Numbered from the stretch's first letter, positions 35,111 through 46,823 are shown. The stretch is 64,000 nucleotides of DNA from Halichoerus grypus (GCF_964656455.1 NC_135712.1:69569239-69633238); one strand, 5' to 3'. Notes: generated from the letters alone by a model not told the origin. Translations and numbers: made by a program.

Positions 35111-35789
35111 GATTTAGGACTTCACCATTCACTTGACATTGAAAGTATGTCTCAGAAAAGGACATACTGATAGTTTGGACTTCACCAAAGTTAAAAACTT
35201 TTGCTCTATAAAAGACCCTATTAAGAGAATAAAAAGAAAAGTTATGGATTAGGAGAAAATGTGTGCAAATCACATATCCGACAAAGGACTACTACTTAGA
35301 ATATATAAAGAACTTTCAAAAATCAACAGTGAAAAAAAAAAAGCAAACAATGCAATTAGAAAACTGGCATAAGACATGAAGAGATATCTCATCAAAGAGG
35401 ATATACAGACATCAAATAAGCACATGAAAAGATATTCAACATCATTAGCCATTAGGGAAATGCAAAGTAAAACCACAGTGAGATATCACCTTATCTTTCA
35501 GAATAACTAAAATAAAAAATAGTGACAACATCAAATGCTGACAAGGATGTGGAGAAACTGTCATCACTCATACATTGCTGGTAGAATATAAAATGGTATA
35601 GCCATTCTGGAAGAGGTCAGCAGTTTCTTAGAGAATTAAACTTGCAACTGCCATATGACCCAGCAATTGCACTCCTTGGCATTTATCTTGGAGAAATGAA
35701 GATTTATGTTCACACAAAAACCTGTACACAAATGTTTACAGAAGCTTTATTCATAATAGCCCCAAACTGGAAATAACCTAGATATCCTT

Positions 35790-35999
35790 CAACATGTGAA
35801 TGCTTAGGGTACCTGGGCGGCTCAGTCCGTTAAGCAGCTGCCTTCAGCCAGGGTCTTGGGATGAATCCTGCATCAGGCTCCCTGCTCAGCGGGGAGTCCA
35901 CTTCTCCCTCTACCCCTCCCCCCTGCTTGTGATCTTTCTCTCTCACTCTTTCAAATAAATAAAATCTTTACAACAACAACAACAAAACATGTGAATGCT
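35790..35999 (+). repeat. Can-SINE in L1
   Basis: Body 35805-35984. Duplication of AACATGTGAATGCT. Its tail carries a CAA run. Confidence 0.92.
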
Positions 36000-36136
36000 G
36001 AAACAAACTGCTACATCCATATCATGGAATATTATTCAGCCATTAACTCGAGCAAACTACTGATATACACAACCCAGAAAATTATGTGGAGTGAAAAAAG
36101 CCAATCCCAAAAGGTTATATACAGAATGAATCAATT

Positions 36137-36373
36137 TATATAACATTCTTTTTTTTTTTTTAAAGATTTTTTTAAATTTTTATTTATTTGAGACAGAGAG
36201 AATGAGAGAGAGAGAGAGCACATGAGAGGGGGGAGGGTCAGAGGGAGAAGCAGGCTCCCTGCCGAGCAGGGAGCCCGATGCGGGACTCGATCCAGGGACT
36301 CCAGGATCATGACCTGAGCCGAAGGCAGTCGCTTAACCAACTGAGCCACCCAGGCGCCCTATATAACATTCTT
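36137..36373 (-). repeat. Can-SINE in L1, minus
   Basis: Body 36151-36359. Exact 14-bp duplication TATATAACATTCTT at 36137-36150 and 36360-36373. Confidence 0.95.
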
Positions 36374-36680
36374 TAAAAGGCAAAATTATAGAAATGAAAA
36401 ACAGATTAGTGCTTTCCAGGGGCTTAAGAGGGGTTGGAGTGGGAGGGAAGTGGGTGTGTTATAAAATGGCAACATGAAGGATTCTTGTGGTAACTGAAGT
36501 GTTCTGTATCTGATTATATCAATGTCAATATCCTGGCTGTGTTATTGTACTATAGTTTTTACAAGATGTTACCAATCAAGAAAACTGGATAAAGTATACA
36601 TGGAATCTGTATATTTCTTCAAACCTGCATGTGAATCTATAATTATCTCAAAATAAAAAGTTAAAAGATACATATTTATA

Positions 36681-36988
36681 GGGGTACCTGGCTGGCTCAG
36701 GCCATGAAGGGTGAGGCTTTTTTTTTTTTTAGATTTTATTTATTTATTTGTCAGAGAGAGAGAGAGAGAGAGAACACATAAGCAGGGGGGAGTGGCAGGC
36801 AGAGGGAGAAGCAGGCTCCCTGCTGAGCAAGGAGCCCAATGCAGGACTCGATCCCAGGACCCTAGGATCATGACCTGAGCCAAAGGCAGCCGCTTAACTA
36901 ACTGAGCCACCCAGGCATCCTAAAGTGTGAGGCTCTTGATCGCAGGGTTATGAGTTCGAGCTCCACATTGGGCATAGAGCTTACTTAA
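36681..36988 (+). repeat. Short Can-SINE split by a minus Can-SINE
   Basis: Outer plus element 36681-36718 and 36923-36988; inner minus element 36719-36922. Duplicated target AAGGGTGAGGCT / AAGTGTGAGGCT. It lies about 500 bp downstream (in gene sense) of the donor of the cassette exon. Confidence 0.9.
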
Positions 36989-37489
36989 AAAAAAGGAAAA
37001 AAAAAATATGCATAAACATATGAATGTGTGGGTATGTGTATCCCCCAAACTTGAAGAATGTATTTTTAAAAAGTTTGCTAGGTGATTTTGATATTCATCC
37101 AGATTTGAGAACCATTATTCAAAAGTATCTTCATGTTTTTGGATACTCAATCAACAGCTGCATCTATGCTTATGGGTGCATTCTCTGAAGAAAACAGTAA
37201 GAATGATAGAATATACAAAAATTTTACAGTATATAATTTATTAATTATAAATTAAACAGAAATGCTTATGGCTCTGGCTCCCACATTGTAGATTCTTTTC
37301 ATATATGATTTAAAACAATAATGTAGCTACTTATTATATTACCATACATTATTGTACATTACTGTACATTTTGAAATTGAACTGTTTAGACCATATTTTC
37401 AAAATAGTGACATTTTAGGTTCAGGAATAAAGAACAATAGCAGAAATCAACTGTGTTATCAAAGATATAATGAGGAAATGTGTTCTTAC

Positions 37490-37600
37490 TTTTGTTTCTG
37501 CTGGTCAATCCAGAATTTACAGCTCTTCCTGACGAAGTCACAGCCCATTCCTCGGCCCCAGTCTAACTTCTCGGCCATACTATAATTAGCCTTATACCAG
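37490..37600 (-). CDS. LMLN: LMLN symmetric cassette exon
   Basis: Acceptor TTATTTCCACAG ends at 37601; donor GTAAGAAC starts at 37489. 111 bp: one base finishing a Gly codon, 36 codons and two bases of a Lys codon, so phase 2 on both sides. It encodes [17 protein letters not shown], then [17 protein letters not shown]. Two Cys and one NYS sequon. Skipping it leaves the frame intact and changes ...MEDTG-WYK... to ...MEDTG-RQM.... From memory, human LMLN isoforms differ at this position. Exon inclusion is a prediction here; the sequence itself is clean and conserved-looking. Confidence 0.93.
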
Positions 37601-38229
37601 CTGTGGAAATAATTCAAATAAAGCACTTATTACTGTCATTTTAAAAACAATTCCAGCATACCAATTACAATCTCAACAATGAGCAAACTAGGACCTCAAG
37701 ATAGAGGAGCATTTACAAGCAAAGCCCTCGTACACGGGAACTGCTGCACATAATCACCGTAGCAAGGACTGGGAAACTTGTCTTATGGTGAGGGTACTTT
37801 CATATTTGAAAAAAAAAAAAAAAAATCAAAACCAAAATATGTTGTCACTGTAATTTTCAAAGATGACAGAAGTCACAGAGTAGAAAGTGGTTAAGGTGTG
37901 AGACAAAGGGATTAAGGGCCAAAGAAACAAAAAGAGAATGAGAGAAAAAGACAAGGTAGTAAACTGAGGAAGAAATAGTGGAAATACTAGTTGGATAAAT
38001 GTTACCTAATCTGATTCAGTTGGCCCTAGTTTCTTGCTTCTCTGGCCTTGAATTTGTGATATTCCATCAATACAGGTTCTGCTTGTGACTAAAAATTACA
38101 CTATTATAATAAGACATAGGAATACTATGTCTAATACTTTAAAGATGTTCTAATTTCAGAAAAAAAAAACACATTTATTTGGTTTCCTGGCAAATTTAAT
38201 CAAAGCCTAGGAGCCTACTTTTATTAGTT

Positions 38230-38443
38230 TTTCTTCTTCCTTTTTTTTTTTTTTAAGATTTTACTTATTTATTTATTTGAGAGCAAGAGAACACAAGCAG
38301 GGGGAGTGGCAGAGGGAAAGGGAGAAGAAGGCTCCCCACTGAGTAGGGAGCCGGATGCAGCACTCAATCCCAGGACCCTGGGATCATGACCTAAGCTGAA
38401 GGCAGACGTTTAACCTACTGAGGCAGGCGCCCCTTTCTTCTTT
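38230..38443 (-). repeat. Can-SINE, minus
   Basis: Body 38241-38433. Imperfect duplication TTTTTCTTCTT and CTTTCTTCTTT. Confidence 0.88.
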
Positions 38444-38556
38444 ATTCTTAATAACAAGATTAGTTTATAAAAATTATAAAATTATAAAAAATAGTTTAAA
38501 AAATATTTTAAAAAATATTTTATTTTAAAAATATTTAAAATAATTTAAAATTATTT

Positions 38557-38764
38557 TAAAAAATATTTTATTTACTTATTTATGTATTTGAGAGAGAGCG
38601 AGTGAGTGCACACATGCATGCCAGGGTTGGAGTGGGGGGGGGGGAAGAACCTCAAGCGGACTTGGTGTGAGCCCGACCTGGGGCTCAATCTCATGTCCCT
38701 GAGATCATAACCTAGTTGAAACCAAGAGTCGATGCTTAACTGACTGAGCCACCCAGGTGCCCCA
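38557..38764 (-). repeat. Can-SINE, old, minus
   Basis: Diverged copy with a G-run (about 38634-38644) and an AT-rich left junction. Head ends CCACCCAGGTGCCCC. Confidence 0.85.
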
Positions 38765-38925
38765 GTTTCTAACCTTTTTGTATTGTATCTTATCCCTTTA
38801 GCATTACCAAAACAGTAAAATAAAAACATAGGCTCAAAGGCCGAGGGAATGATGAAAATTATTTCCTCCATTCCAGCCACCCTCCCACAAAATCAAACAC
38901 AAATAGAAATATGATACAACATCTT

Positions 38926-39137
38926 CAAAACCTTTTTTAATTTTAATTTTTTTTAAAGATTTTATTTATTTATTTCAGAGAGAGAGAGCAGGAGCAGGGG
39001 GAGAAGGAGAAGGAGAGGCAGACGCTCCCTGAGCAGGGAGTCCGACGCAGGGCTCCATCCCAGGACCCTGGGATCATGACCTGACCCAAAGACGGACGTT
39101 TAACTAACTGAGCCACCCAGGCGCACCCCAAAACCTT
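38926..39137 (-). repeat. Can-SINE, minus
   Basis: Body 38935-39128. Exact duplication CAAAACCTT at 38926-38934 and 39129-39137. Confidence 0.9.
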
Positions 39138-39544
39138 CTCCTTTTTTTTTTTTTTAAAGGACAGAACTCTCTGAGACAGAAACTGAAGACATGAATCTCA
39201 GCACTCCAATAACCAAAATGCCAGCAACCTCTGCAGCTATAACGTGACTTACGTTAATCAGCTAACACAGTTATCACAGCAGGTCAACTTGCCCAGATAG
39301 TAACAGAGGCCCTCAGTATTGCACATTAGCAGTCATTTTAGCAGTGCCTAGGTTAGGCAGTCCTTCTTCCTATGGATGAAATGTAAAGTAATAAGATTCC
39401 CTTGGGAATTACCGTATCTAGAATAGGTTGAGTGCAGAGCATAGTATGAGCACTCGGTCACTCAGTCACCAGCTAGGCACTCCAGCTACATTTCTTGAAA
39501 CCGTCCCAATACCTTCTTTGCAGCTCTTCCTATGCTATGAGTCA

Positions 39545-39740
39545 ATAGTTATTAAGCACTTCTTATTTGGTAGGCACTTTGTTTAATGATAAGGCTACAC
39601 CAGTGAATAAACAGACACAGTTCCTTCCCTCATGAAGATTATAATCTAGTGGGGAAGACAGATGTTTAAAAAAAAATTACAACTGGGATGAGTGCTACAG
39701 AGGTTAAGTATAAGGTGCTAATAGCAGCACATTAATAGGA
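39545..39740. repeat. Old L2/MIR-like remnant
   Basis: TTCCTTCCCTCATGAAGATT and ATCTAGTGGGGAAGACAGAT are text common in old mammalian repeats. Class not certain. Confidence 0.4.
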
Positions 39741-40019
39741 AAATCTAAGTTAGTCTGGGGAATTAGGAAAGATTTGTTTGAGGAAGCAACTTTAAGCTAA
39801 ACCCAAAGGATGAGCAGGAGTTGGCTGAGGGAGCAGGGAAAGCACTGGAAACAGTTTTCTTAGTGGCATTAGAGGGTTGTGAAATCAATTTACTGTATCT
39901 TAACATTTATTTCTCTTTCTTTTAAAATCAATAAAATAGAAAAAAAAAAAAAAAGGACTGCATTGTTGGTAGTAGGGTAAACATATTTCCATGAACTTTG
40001 GTTCAGTTTCGTATACAAG

Positions 40020-40225
40020 AGCTAATACCTGAGTTGGCACCTACACGTGCCAAACACTTTACTAAGGACTTTACACGTATTAACTCATTAAAGGGCTCAC
40101 AAAACTCTGTGAGGTAGGTATCACATTTTACCCTTACTTTACAGATGAGGGAACTCAGGGAAAGATACAGTAAGTAAGTAGCAAAGACGGGATTTAAATC
40201 TAGGGTTCTGGCTTCAATGTCAGTG
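40020..40225 (-). repeat. MIR, minus
   Basis: TGCCAAACACTTTACTAAGG, CTGTGAGGTAGGTATCA and ACAGATGAGGGAACTCAGG form an MIR in reverse orientation. Confidence 0.75.
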
Positions 40226-40227
40226 TG

Positions 40228-40337
40228 CTTTATAAAAAAAATTGAGATACAGTTTATATCCTATAAAATTCACCCTTATAATGTGTACAATTCAATGGTT
40301 TTAGTATATTCACAGGCTTGTACAACCATTACTACTA
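40228..40337 (-). mobile_element. Old L1 3' UTR, left piece
   Basis: AATTGAGATACAGTTTATAT and AAAATTCACCC are L1M 3' UTR text. It continues on the far side of the Tigger1 at 43531-43595 (ATCTAATTTCAGGACATTTT), so Tigger1 inserted into it. Confidence 0.7.
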
Positions 40338-40732
40338 CAGGCATATCTCATTTTCTTGCATTCCACTTTATTACACTTTGCAGATACTGCCTTTTTTGGG
40401 TTACAAATTGAAGGTTTGTGGCAACCCTGTGTCGAGCAAGTCTACTGGCACCATTTTTCCCAACAGCATTTGCTAACTTTCTGTCTTTGTATCACACATT
40501 GGTAATTTTCACAATTTTTTGAACTTTTTCATGATTATTATATTTGAAACAGTGATCTGTGATCAGTGATCTTTCATGTTACTATTATAATTGTTTTGGG
40601 CACCAGGAACCACACCTATACAACAACAATAAACGTTGTGTGTATTCTGCTCCACTGACTGTTCCCTGTCTCTCTCTTTCCTCAGGCCTCCCCTATTACA
40701 TGAGACACAACAATATTGAAATTAGGCCAATT

Positions 40733-40963
40733 AATACCCTACAGTGGGGGTACCTGGGTAGCTCAGTTGGTTACGCGTCCGACTTGATTTTGGCTCAGGT
40801 CATGATCCCAGGATCCTGGGATCAAGCCCCGTGTCAGACTCTGGACTCAGCGCAGAGTCTGCTTCCTCCTCTCCCTCTGCTCCTCCCCCCACTCATGCTC
40901 TTCTCTCTCTCAAATAAGTAACTAAATCTTAAAAACAAAACAAAACAAAAACCCTATGGTGGA
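40733..40963 (+). repeat. Can-SINE in Tigger1
   Basis: Body 40748-40948. Imperfect duplication AATACCCTACAGTGG and AAAACCCTATGGTGG. Confidence 0.88.
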
Positions 40964-41837
40964 CTTTAAGTGTTCAAGTGAAAGGAAGAGTCACATGTCT
41001 CTCACTAAATCAAAAACTGGAAATGATTTAGCTTAATGAGGAAGGCATGTCAAAAGCTGAGACAGGCCAAAAGCTAGACCTCTTGCACCAGTTAGCCAAG
41101 TTGTGAATGCAAAGGAAAAGTTCTTGAAGGAAATGAAAAGTGGTATTACAGTGAACACATGAATAATAAAGAAAGTGAAACAGCCTTATTGCTGATAATG
41201 AAGAAAGTCTGAGTGGTCTGGATAGATCAAATTAACCACAACATTCTCTTAAGCCAAAGCCTAATCCAGAGCAAGGCCTTAACTCTCTTCAATTCTGTGA
41301 AGGCCAAGAGAAGTGAGGAAGTTGCAGAAGAAAAGTTGGAAGCTAGTATTGGTTGGTTCATGAGGTTTAGGGAAAGAAGACGTCTCCATAACGTACAAGT
41401 GTAAGGGGAAGCAGCAGGTGCTGTTGTATTAGCTGCAGCAAGTTCTCCAGAAGATCTAGCTCAGATAAACAGTGGAAGTGGCTACACTAAACAACAGATT
41501 TGCAATGTACATGAAGCTTCTGTTGGAAGATGCCATTGAGGACATTCATAGCTAGAGAGAAGTCAATACCTGGCTTCAAATCTTCCAAAGGCTTCCAAAG
41601 GCAGGCCAACCCTCTTGTTAGGGGCTAATGCAGCTGGTGACTTGAAGTTGAAGCCAGTGCTCATTTACCATTCTGAAAATCCTAGGGCCCTTAAGAATTA
41701 CACCAAATCTACTCTGCCTTTGTTCTGTGTAGGTGGAACAACAAAGCCTGCATGACAGCACATCTGTTTGCAATATGGTTTACTGAATATTATAAGCCCA
41801 CTGTTGAGACTGCACAGAAAAAAAAAAAAAAGATTCC

Positions 41838-41947
41838 TGGTGTGCCTGCCTGGCTCAGTTGGTAGAGTACATGACTCTTAATCTCAGGGTCGTGAGTTCA
41901 AGCCCCATGCTGGGCATGGAGCCTACCTTAAAAAAAAAAAAAAGAAA
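41838..41947 (+). repeat. Short-form Can-SINE in Tigger1
   Basis: GTGCCTGCCTGGCTCAG head to A-run. The transposon text AAAAAGATT is repeated on both sides. Confidence 0.85.
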
Positions 41948-42859
41948 AAGATTACTTTCAAAATATTACTGCTCATTGTCAATGCACCTGGTCACCCAAG
42001 AGCTCTGATGGATATGGACAACAAGGTTAATGTTGCTTTCATGCCTAACATAGCATCCATTCTGCAGCCCACAGATCAAGGAGTAATTGACTTTTGAGTC
42101 TTATTACTTAAGAAATACATCGGATAGGCTGTAGTAGCCACAGACAGCGATTCCTCAGATGGATCCTGGCAAAGGAAGTTGAAAACCTTCTGGAAAGGAT
42201 TCACCATTCTAGATGCCATTAAGAACATTTGTGATTCATGGGAAGAGGTCAAAATAGCAACATCAGCAGGAGTCTGGTAGACATTGATTCCAACCCTCAT
42301 GGATGACTTTGAGGGTCCAAAACTCCAGGGGAGGAAGTTAAGTACAGATATGGGGGAAACAGCAAGAGAACTAGAATTAGAAGTGGAGCCTGAAGATGTG
42401 ACTGAATTGCTGCAATCTCATGATAAAACTTGAATGGATGAGGAGTTGCTTCTAATGGATGAAGACAGAAAGCAGTTTATTGAGATGGAAACTACTCCTG
42501 GTGCAGATGCTGTGAAGACTGTTGAAAGGACAATAAAGGATTTAGAGTATGACATAAACTTAGTTGATGAAGCAGTGGCAGGGTTTGAGAGGATTGGTTC
42601 CAATTCTGAAAAAAAAACCTACTGTGGGTAAAATGCTACCAAACAGCATTGCATGCTACAGAGAAGTCATTCATTAAAGGAAGAGTCAAATAGTGTGACA
42701 AACTTCATTGTCTTCTTTTAAGAAATTATAACAACCACCCCAACCTTTACCACCCACCACTCTCATCAGCCAGCAGCAATCAACATCAGGGCAAGACCCT
42801 CCACCAGGAAAAAGGTTATGACTTGCAGAAAGTTCAGTTGATAGTTAGCATTTTTGAGC

Positions 42860-43231
42860 AATAAAGTATTTTTTTAAAAAGATTTTTAGTAATCTTTACA
42901 TCCAAGGTGGGGCTCGAACTTAAAACCCAGAGATCAAGTGTCTCATGCTCTACTGACTGAACCAGCCAGGTGCCCCAAGTAATAAAGTATTTTTAAAGAT
43001 TTGATTTATTTTATCTTAATTATTTTATTTTATTTATTTATTTTTTTAATTTTGAGAGAGAGAGAGTAGCATGAGTGGGGGGAGAAGCAGAGGAAGAGGG
43101 AGAGAGAATCCAAAGCTGACTCTGCGCTGAGCATGGAGCCTGAGTGGAACTCGATCCCACCACCGCAAGATGATGACCTGAGCCTAAACCAAGAGTCAGA
43201 TGCTTAACCAACTGAGCCACCCAGGCAACCC
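42860..43231 (-). repeat. Two minus Can-SINEs in Tigger1
   Basis: A short form at 42874-42977 with duplication AATAAAGTATTTTT (42860-42873 and 42981-42994), directly followed by a long form at about 42995-43231. Confidence 0.87.
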
Positions 43232-43246
43232 ATGTTTTTAAATTAT

Positions 43247-43376
43247 GGTATGTACATTGTGGGGTGCCTGGCTGGTTCAGTCAGTACAGCACACTACTCT
43301 TTATCTCAGGGTCATGAGTTCAAGCTCCACACTGGGTGTAGAGATTACTTAAAAAAAAAAAAGGTATATACATTGT
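43247..43376 (+). repeat. Short-form Can-SINE in Tigger1
   Basis: Body 43261-43362. Duplication GGTATGTACATTGT and GGTATATACATTGT. Confidence 0.9.
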
Positions 43377-43595
43377 TTTTTTAGACATAATGCTATTGCA
43401 CACTTAACAGACTACAATATAGTATAATGATAACTTTTATATGCACTGGGAAACAAAAAAAAATTCATTTGATTTGCTTTACTCCAGTGGTCTGGAGCCA
43501 AACCTGGTATTTCTCTAAGGCATACCTGTATCTAATTTCAGGACATTTTCATCAGCCCTCAAAAAACTATGTCCCCATTAGTAATCACTAATCAT

Positions 43596-43745
43596 TACTC
43601 GTGATCTCAGGGTTGTGAGATCAAGCCCCATGTCAGGTTCTGCGCTCAACGTGGAGTCTGCTTCAGATTCTCTCTCCCTTTCCCTTTGCCCCTCCTGCTC
43701 ATGCTCTCTTTCTCTAAAATAAATAAATAAATTAAAAAAAAAAAA
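43596..43745 (+). repeat. 5'-truncated Can-SINE
   Basis: Starts within the head (GTGATCTCAGGGTTGTGAG) and runs to a normal AAATAAATAAATAAATT tail. The B-box side is present and the first part is lost. Confidence 0.8.
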
Positions 43746-43747
43746 GA

Positions 43748-43935
43748 GATGCTAAACTGTCTTCCAAGTGGCTGTACCATTTTGCATTCCCACCAACAAT
43801 GAATGAGAGTTCCTGTTGCTCCACGTCTTTAGCAGCATTTGGTGTTGTCTGTGTTCTAGATTTTGGCCATTCTAATGGGTGTGTAGTAGTATCTCATTGT
43901 TATTTTAATTTGCATTTCCCTGATGACATTTTTTT
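43748..43935 (-). mobile_element. Old L1 ORF2 3' fragment, minus
   Basis: TGGCTGTACCATTTTGCATT, CCCACCAACAATG and GGTGTGTAGTAGTATCTCAT are reverse-complement L1 ORF2 C-terminal text. Confidence 0.8.
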
Positions 43936-44274
43936 CCCTGCTTTTTCTTTAATACGGTTGCCATCTTCCATGATATATTATTAGGTGCCTTCTTAATAGC
44001 ATCTAATCTACTTTTTTGTTGCACCAGACAGCATCCTAGGATAGAACTCTTATTACCACTCATGTTCACAAAGTACTGTTCTTAAGTACAATACAGCTAA
44101 CTCATGGTTTGGCCATAATTAATGGGTAGTGTTTTTTTCTAAAAATGGATTAATGCACACATCCAAACCACATTAAATTTTCAACTTAAGAGTTCACACA
44201 TAGTCTATTTCCTTCCTACAGTTGCTATCACTCCAAATTGTAGTTTTGAAATCCAAGAAGTGGGAAGAATGTCT

Positions 44275-44375
44275 TTCTGTTGCTGATACTTCTTTCTTTT
44301 TTCCTTCCTTCCTCTTTCCTCTCCCCCTTTTATTCCTTCCTCCCTTCCTTTCCTTTTTTCTTTCTTTCTAAATAA
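44275..44375 (+). repeat. Polypyrimidine low-complexity tract
   Basis: Irregular TTCC/TTTC/CCTT run of about 95 bp. Confidence 0.9.
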
Positions 44376-44453
44376 GAAGATGAAAAGAAATGGTTTATTA
44401 AGGAAATCAAAATCTAGTAAACATCAAAAACTTACAGAGTAGTCACAAGCTCT

Positions 44454-44666
44454 TTTTTTTTTAAGATTTTATTTATTTATTTACTTATTTGACAGAGAGA
44501 GGGAGAGAGAGTACAACCAGAGGGAGCAGCAGAAGGAAGGGGAGAAGCAGCCCCCCCCCCCGCCCCCACTGAGCAAAGAGCCTGATGCAGGACTCAATCC
44601 CAGGACTGTGGAATCATAACCTGAGGCAAAAGCAGATGCTTAACCAATTGAGCCATCCAGGTGCCC
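44454..44666 (-). repeat. Can-SINE with C-run, minus
   Basis: Normal layout. The segment at 44551-44567 has become a C-run with one G. Imperfect duplication around CTCTTTT. Confidence 0.88.
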
Positions 44667-44730
44667 TATAAACTCTTTTTGTAATGATGTTAAAATTACT
44701 GACAAAATGTTTTTGTCATTAAATAAAACA

Positions 44731-44961
44731 TGGAACATCTTTTCTTTCTTTTTTTTTTTTTTTTTTGAAGATTTTATTTATTTGTCAGAGGGAGAGAGCA
44801 CAAGCAGGGGGAGTGGCAGGCAGAGGGAGACGGAGAAGCAGGCTCCCTGCTGAGCAGGGAGCCCGATGTGGGACTCGATCCCAGGACCCTGGGATCATGA
44901 CCTGAGCCGAAGGCAGTCGCTTAACCCACTGAGCCACCCAGGTGCCCTGGAGCATCTTTTC
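44731..44961 (-). repeat. Can-SINE, minus
   Basis: Body 44745-44947. Duplication TGGAACATCTTTTC and TGGAGCATCTTTTC. Confidence 0.93.
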
Positions 44962-45045
44962 ATATGCTTATCTGTATACCTTTTTCGGTGAAGGGTCTGT
45001 ACAGATCTTTGCTAATGTTTAATTGGGTTGTTCATTTTCTTATTG

Positions 45046-45485
45046 TTGAGTTTTAAGACTTTTGTTTTAAAAAAGACTTTATTTATTTATTTGTTGGGGG
45101 GGGGCACAAGCAGGGAGAATGTAGGCAGAGGGAGAAGCAGGCTCCCCGCTGAGCAAGGAGCTGGATGTGGGACTCAATCCCAGGACTCTGGGATCATGAT
45201 CTAAGCTGACGGCAGACGCTCAACCTACAGAGCCACCCAGGCGTCCCTTGAGTTTTAAGATTTTTTTATTTTCTTTTTTTTTCTTTTAAAGATTTTATTT
45301 GTTTATTTGAGAGAGAGAGAATGAGAGAGAGCACATGAGAGGGGGGAGGGTCAGAGGGAGAAGCAGACTCCCTGCCGAGCAGGGAGCCCGATGTGGGACT
45401 CGATCCAGGGACTCCAGGATCGTGACCTGAGCCGAAGGCAGTCGCTTAACCAACTGAGCCAACCAGGCGCCCAAGATTTTTTTAA
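45046..45485 (-). repeat. Two adjacent Can-SINEs, minus
   Basis: First body 45064-45247 with duplication TTGAGTTTTAAGACTTTT / TTGAGTTTTAAGATTTTT. Second body 45269-45472 with exact duplication AAGATTTTTTTA at 45257-45268 and 45473-45484. The second entered the right-hand target copy of the first. Confidence 0.92.
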
Positions 45486-46188
45486 ATATATATTTGGGTA
45501 ATAGTCCTTTATCAGATGTGCCTTTTACAAATATATTCTCCCTGTCTGTAGCATGTCTCTTCATTCTCTTGACTTCATTCCTTTTTGTGGCTGAATAATA
45601 TTCCTTTGTATGTATATACCACATTTTGTTTATCCATTCATCAGCTGATGAACATTTGGGGGGTTCCTACTTTTTGATTATGAGTAAAGTTGCTGTGAAT
45701 ATTCATGTATAGGTTTTTGTGTGGACAGGTTTTCAATTCTTTTAGATAGACAACTGGGAGTAAACTTGCTAGATCATATGGTAAATCTGCTTAACTTTTT
45801 GAGGAACTACCAATCTGTTTTCCAAAGTGGCTGGATCATTTTACATTCCCCCTAGCAGTATATGAGTTCCAACTTTTCCACATCCTCATCAGTATATGCA
45901 ACTGTCTTTTTTATTACAGCCATCCTAGTGAGTGTGAAAATAGTATCTCATTGTAATTTTGATTTGCATTTCCCTAAGGACTAATGATGCTGAGAATCAT
46001 TTCATGTGCTTACTGGCCATTTTTCTGTATCTTCTTTGGAGAAATATCTATTCAAATCCTTCACCTATTTTTAAATCAGGTTGCCTTTTTATTGTTGAGT
46101 TATAAGAATTCTTTATATTTTCTGGGTACTAGATGTTTATCAGATAGATGATTTGCAAATATTTTCTCACGTTTTGTGAGTTGTCTTT

Positions 46189-46321
46189 TCACTTTTTTTT
46201 TTTTTTTAAAGATTTAATTTATTTATTTGACAGAGAGAGACACAGCGAGAGAGGGAACATAAACAGGGGGAGTGGGAGAGGGAGAAGCAGGCTTCCTGCC
46301 GAGCAGGGAGCCCGTCACTTT
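46189..46321 (-). repeat. Can-SINE lacking its head, minus
   Basis: Body 46196-46314. It stops at GAGCAGGGAGCCCG without the tRNA head, yet is bounded by TCACTTT on both sides (46189-46195, 46315-46321), so the truncation happened at insertion. Confidence 0.88.
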
Positions 46322-46420
46322 CTTGATAGTAACCTTTGAAGCACAAAAGTTTTTAATTTTGATGAAGTCTAATCTATCTAATATTTCTTTGGTTGCTTAT
46401 GCTTTCATTATCATATTTAA

Positions 46421-46823
46421 GAAATCACTGCTGGGGCACCTTTGTAACTCAGTCGGTTAAGTGTCTGCCTTTGGCTCAGGTCATGATCTCAGAGTCCTGG
46501 TATTGAGCCCTGTGTCAGGGAGCTCAGCAGGGAGTCTCCTGGTCCCTCTCCCTCTGCCTCTCCCCACCCCTTGCGTGTGCTCTCTCTCTCTCAAATAAAT
46601 AAATAAAATCTTTTAAAAAGAATCACTGCTGGGGCACCTGGGTGGCTCAATAGGTTAAGTGTCTGCCTTTGGCTCAGGTCATGATCCCAGGGTCCTGGGA
46701 TTGAGTCTCACATCGGGCTCCCTACTCAGTGGGGAATCTGCTTCTCCTCCCTCTGCCGCTCCCTCTGCTTGAGCTCTCTCTCTCTCAAATAAATAAATAA
46801 AATCTTAAAAAAAAATCACTGCT
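46421..46823 (+). repeat. Two Can-SINEs at one target, plus
   Basis: Bodies 46433-46619 and 46631-46812. The target AAATCACTGCT is present three times (46422-46432, 46620-46630 as GAATCACTGCT, 46813-46823). Confidence 0.93.

Larger units (their letters stand above)
33310..36665 (+). mobile_element. Old L1 (L1M type), dead, plus
   Basis: Running text of ORF2 (palm-region phrases at about 33820-34340; C-terminal text at 35500-35790, such as ACCCAGCAATTGCACTCCTT) down to an A-rich 3' end near 36660. Stops and frameshifts throughout, and part of the RT domain is missing around 34390. Three Can-SINEs interrupt it. Sense orientation relative to the plus strand, antisense to LMLN. Confidence 0.8.
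30221..37489 (-). other. LMLN: LMLN intron (7.3 kb)
   Basis: Donor GTAAGAAC at 37489 downwards; acceptor ending at 30221. Filled by MIR, three DNA-transposon relics, an old L1 (about 33.3-36.7 kb) and Can-SINEs. 30600-31390 and 37000-37480 show nothing recognisable. Confidence 0.8.
40338..43528 (+). mobile_element. Tigger1 DNA transposon, dead, plus
   Basis: Full-length layout: TA (40336-40337), CAGGCATATCTC start, end ...GGCATACCTG at 43528, TA (43529-43530). Transposase pieces are recognisable at 41213-41404 (DNA-binding part; [11 protein letters not shown]) and 42434-42631 (acidic C-terminus), broken by stops and frameshifts. Can-SINEs interrupt it at 40748-40948, about 41838-41947, 42874-42977, about 42995-43231 and 43261-43362. 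It is an inverted counterpart of 17414-20397, about 20 kb away. Confidence 0.9.
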
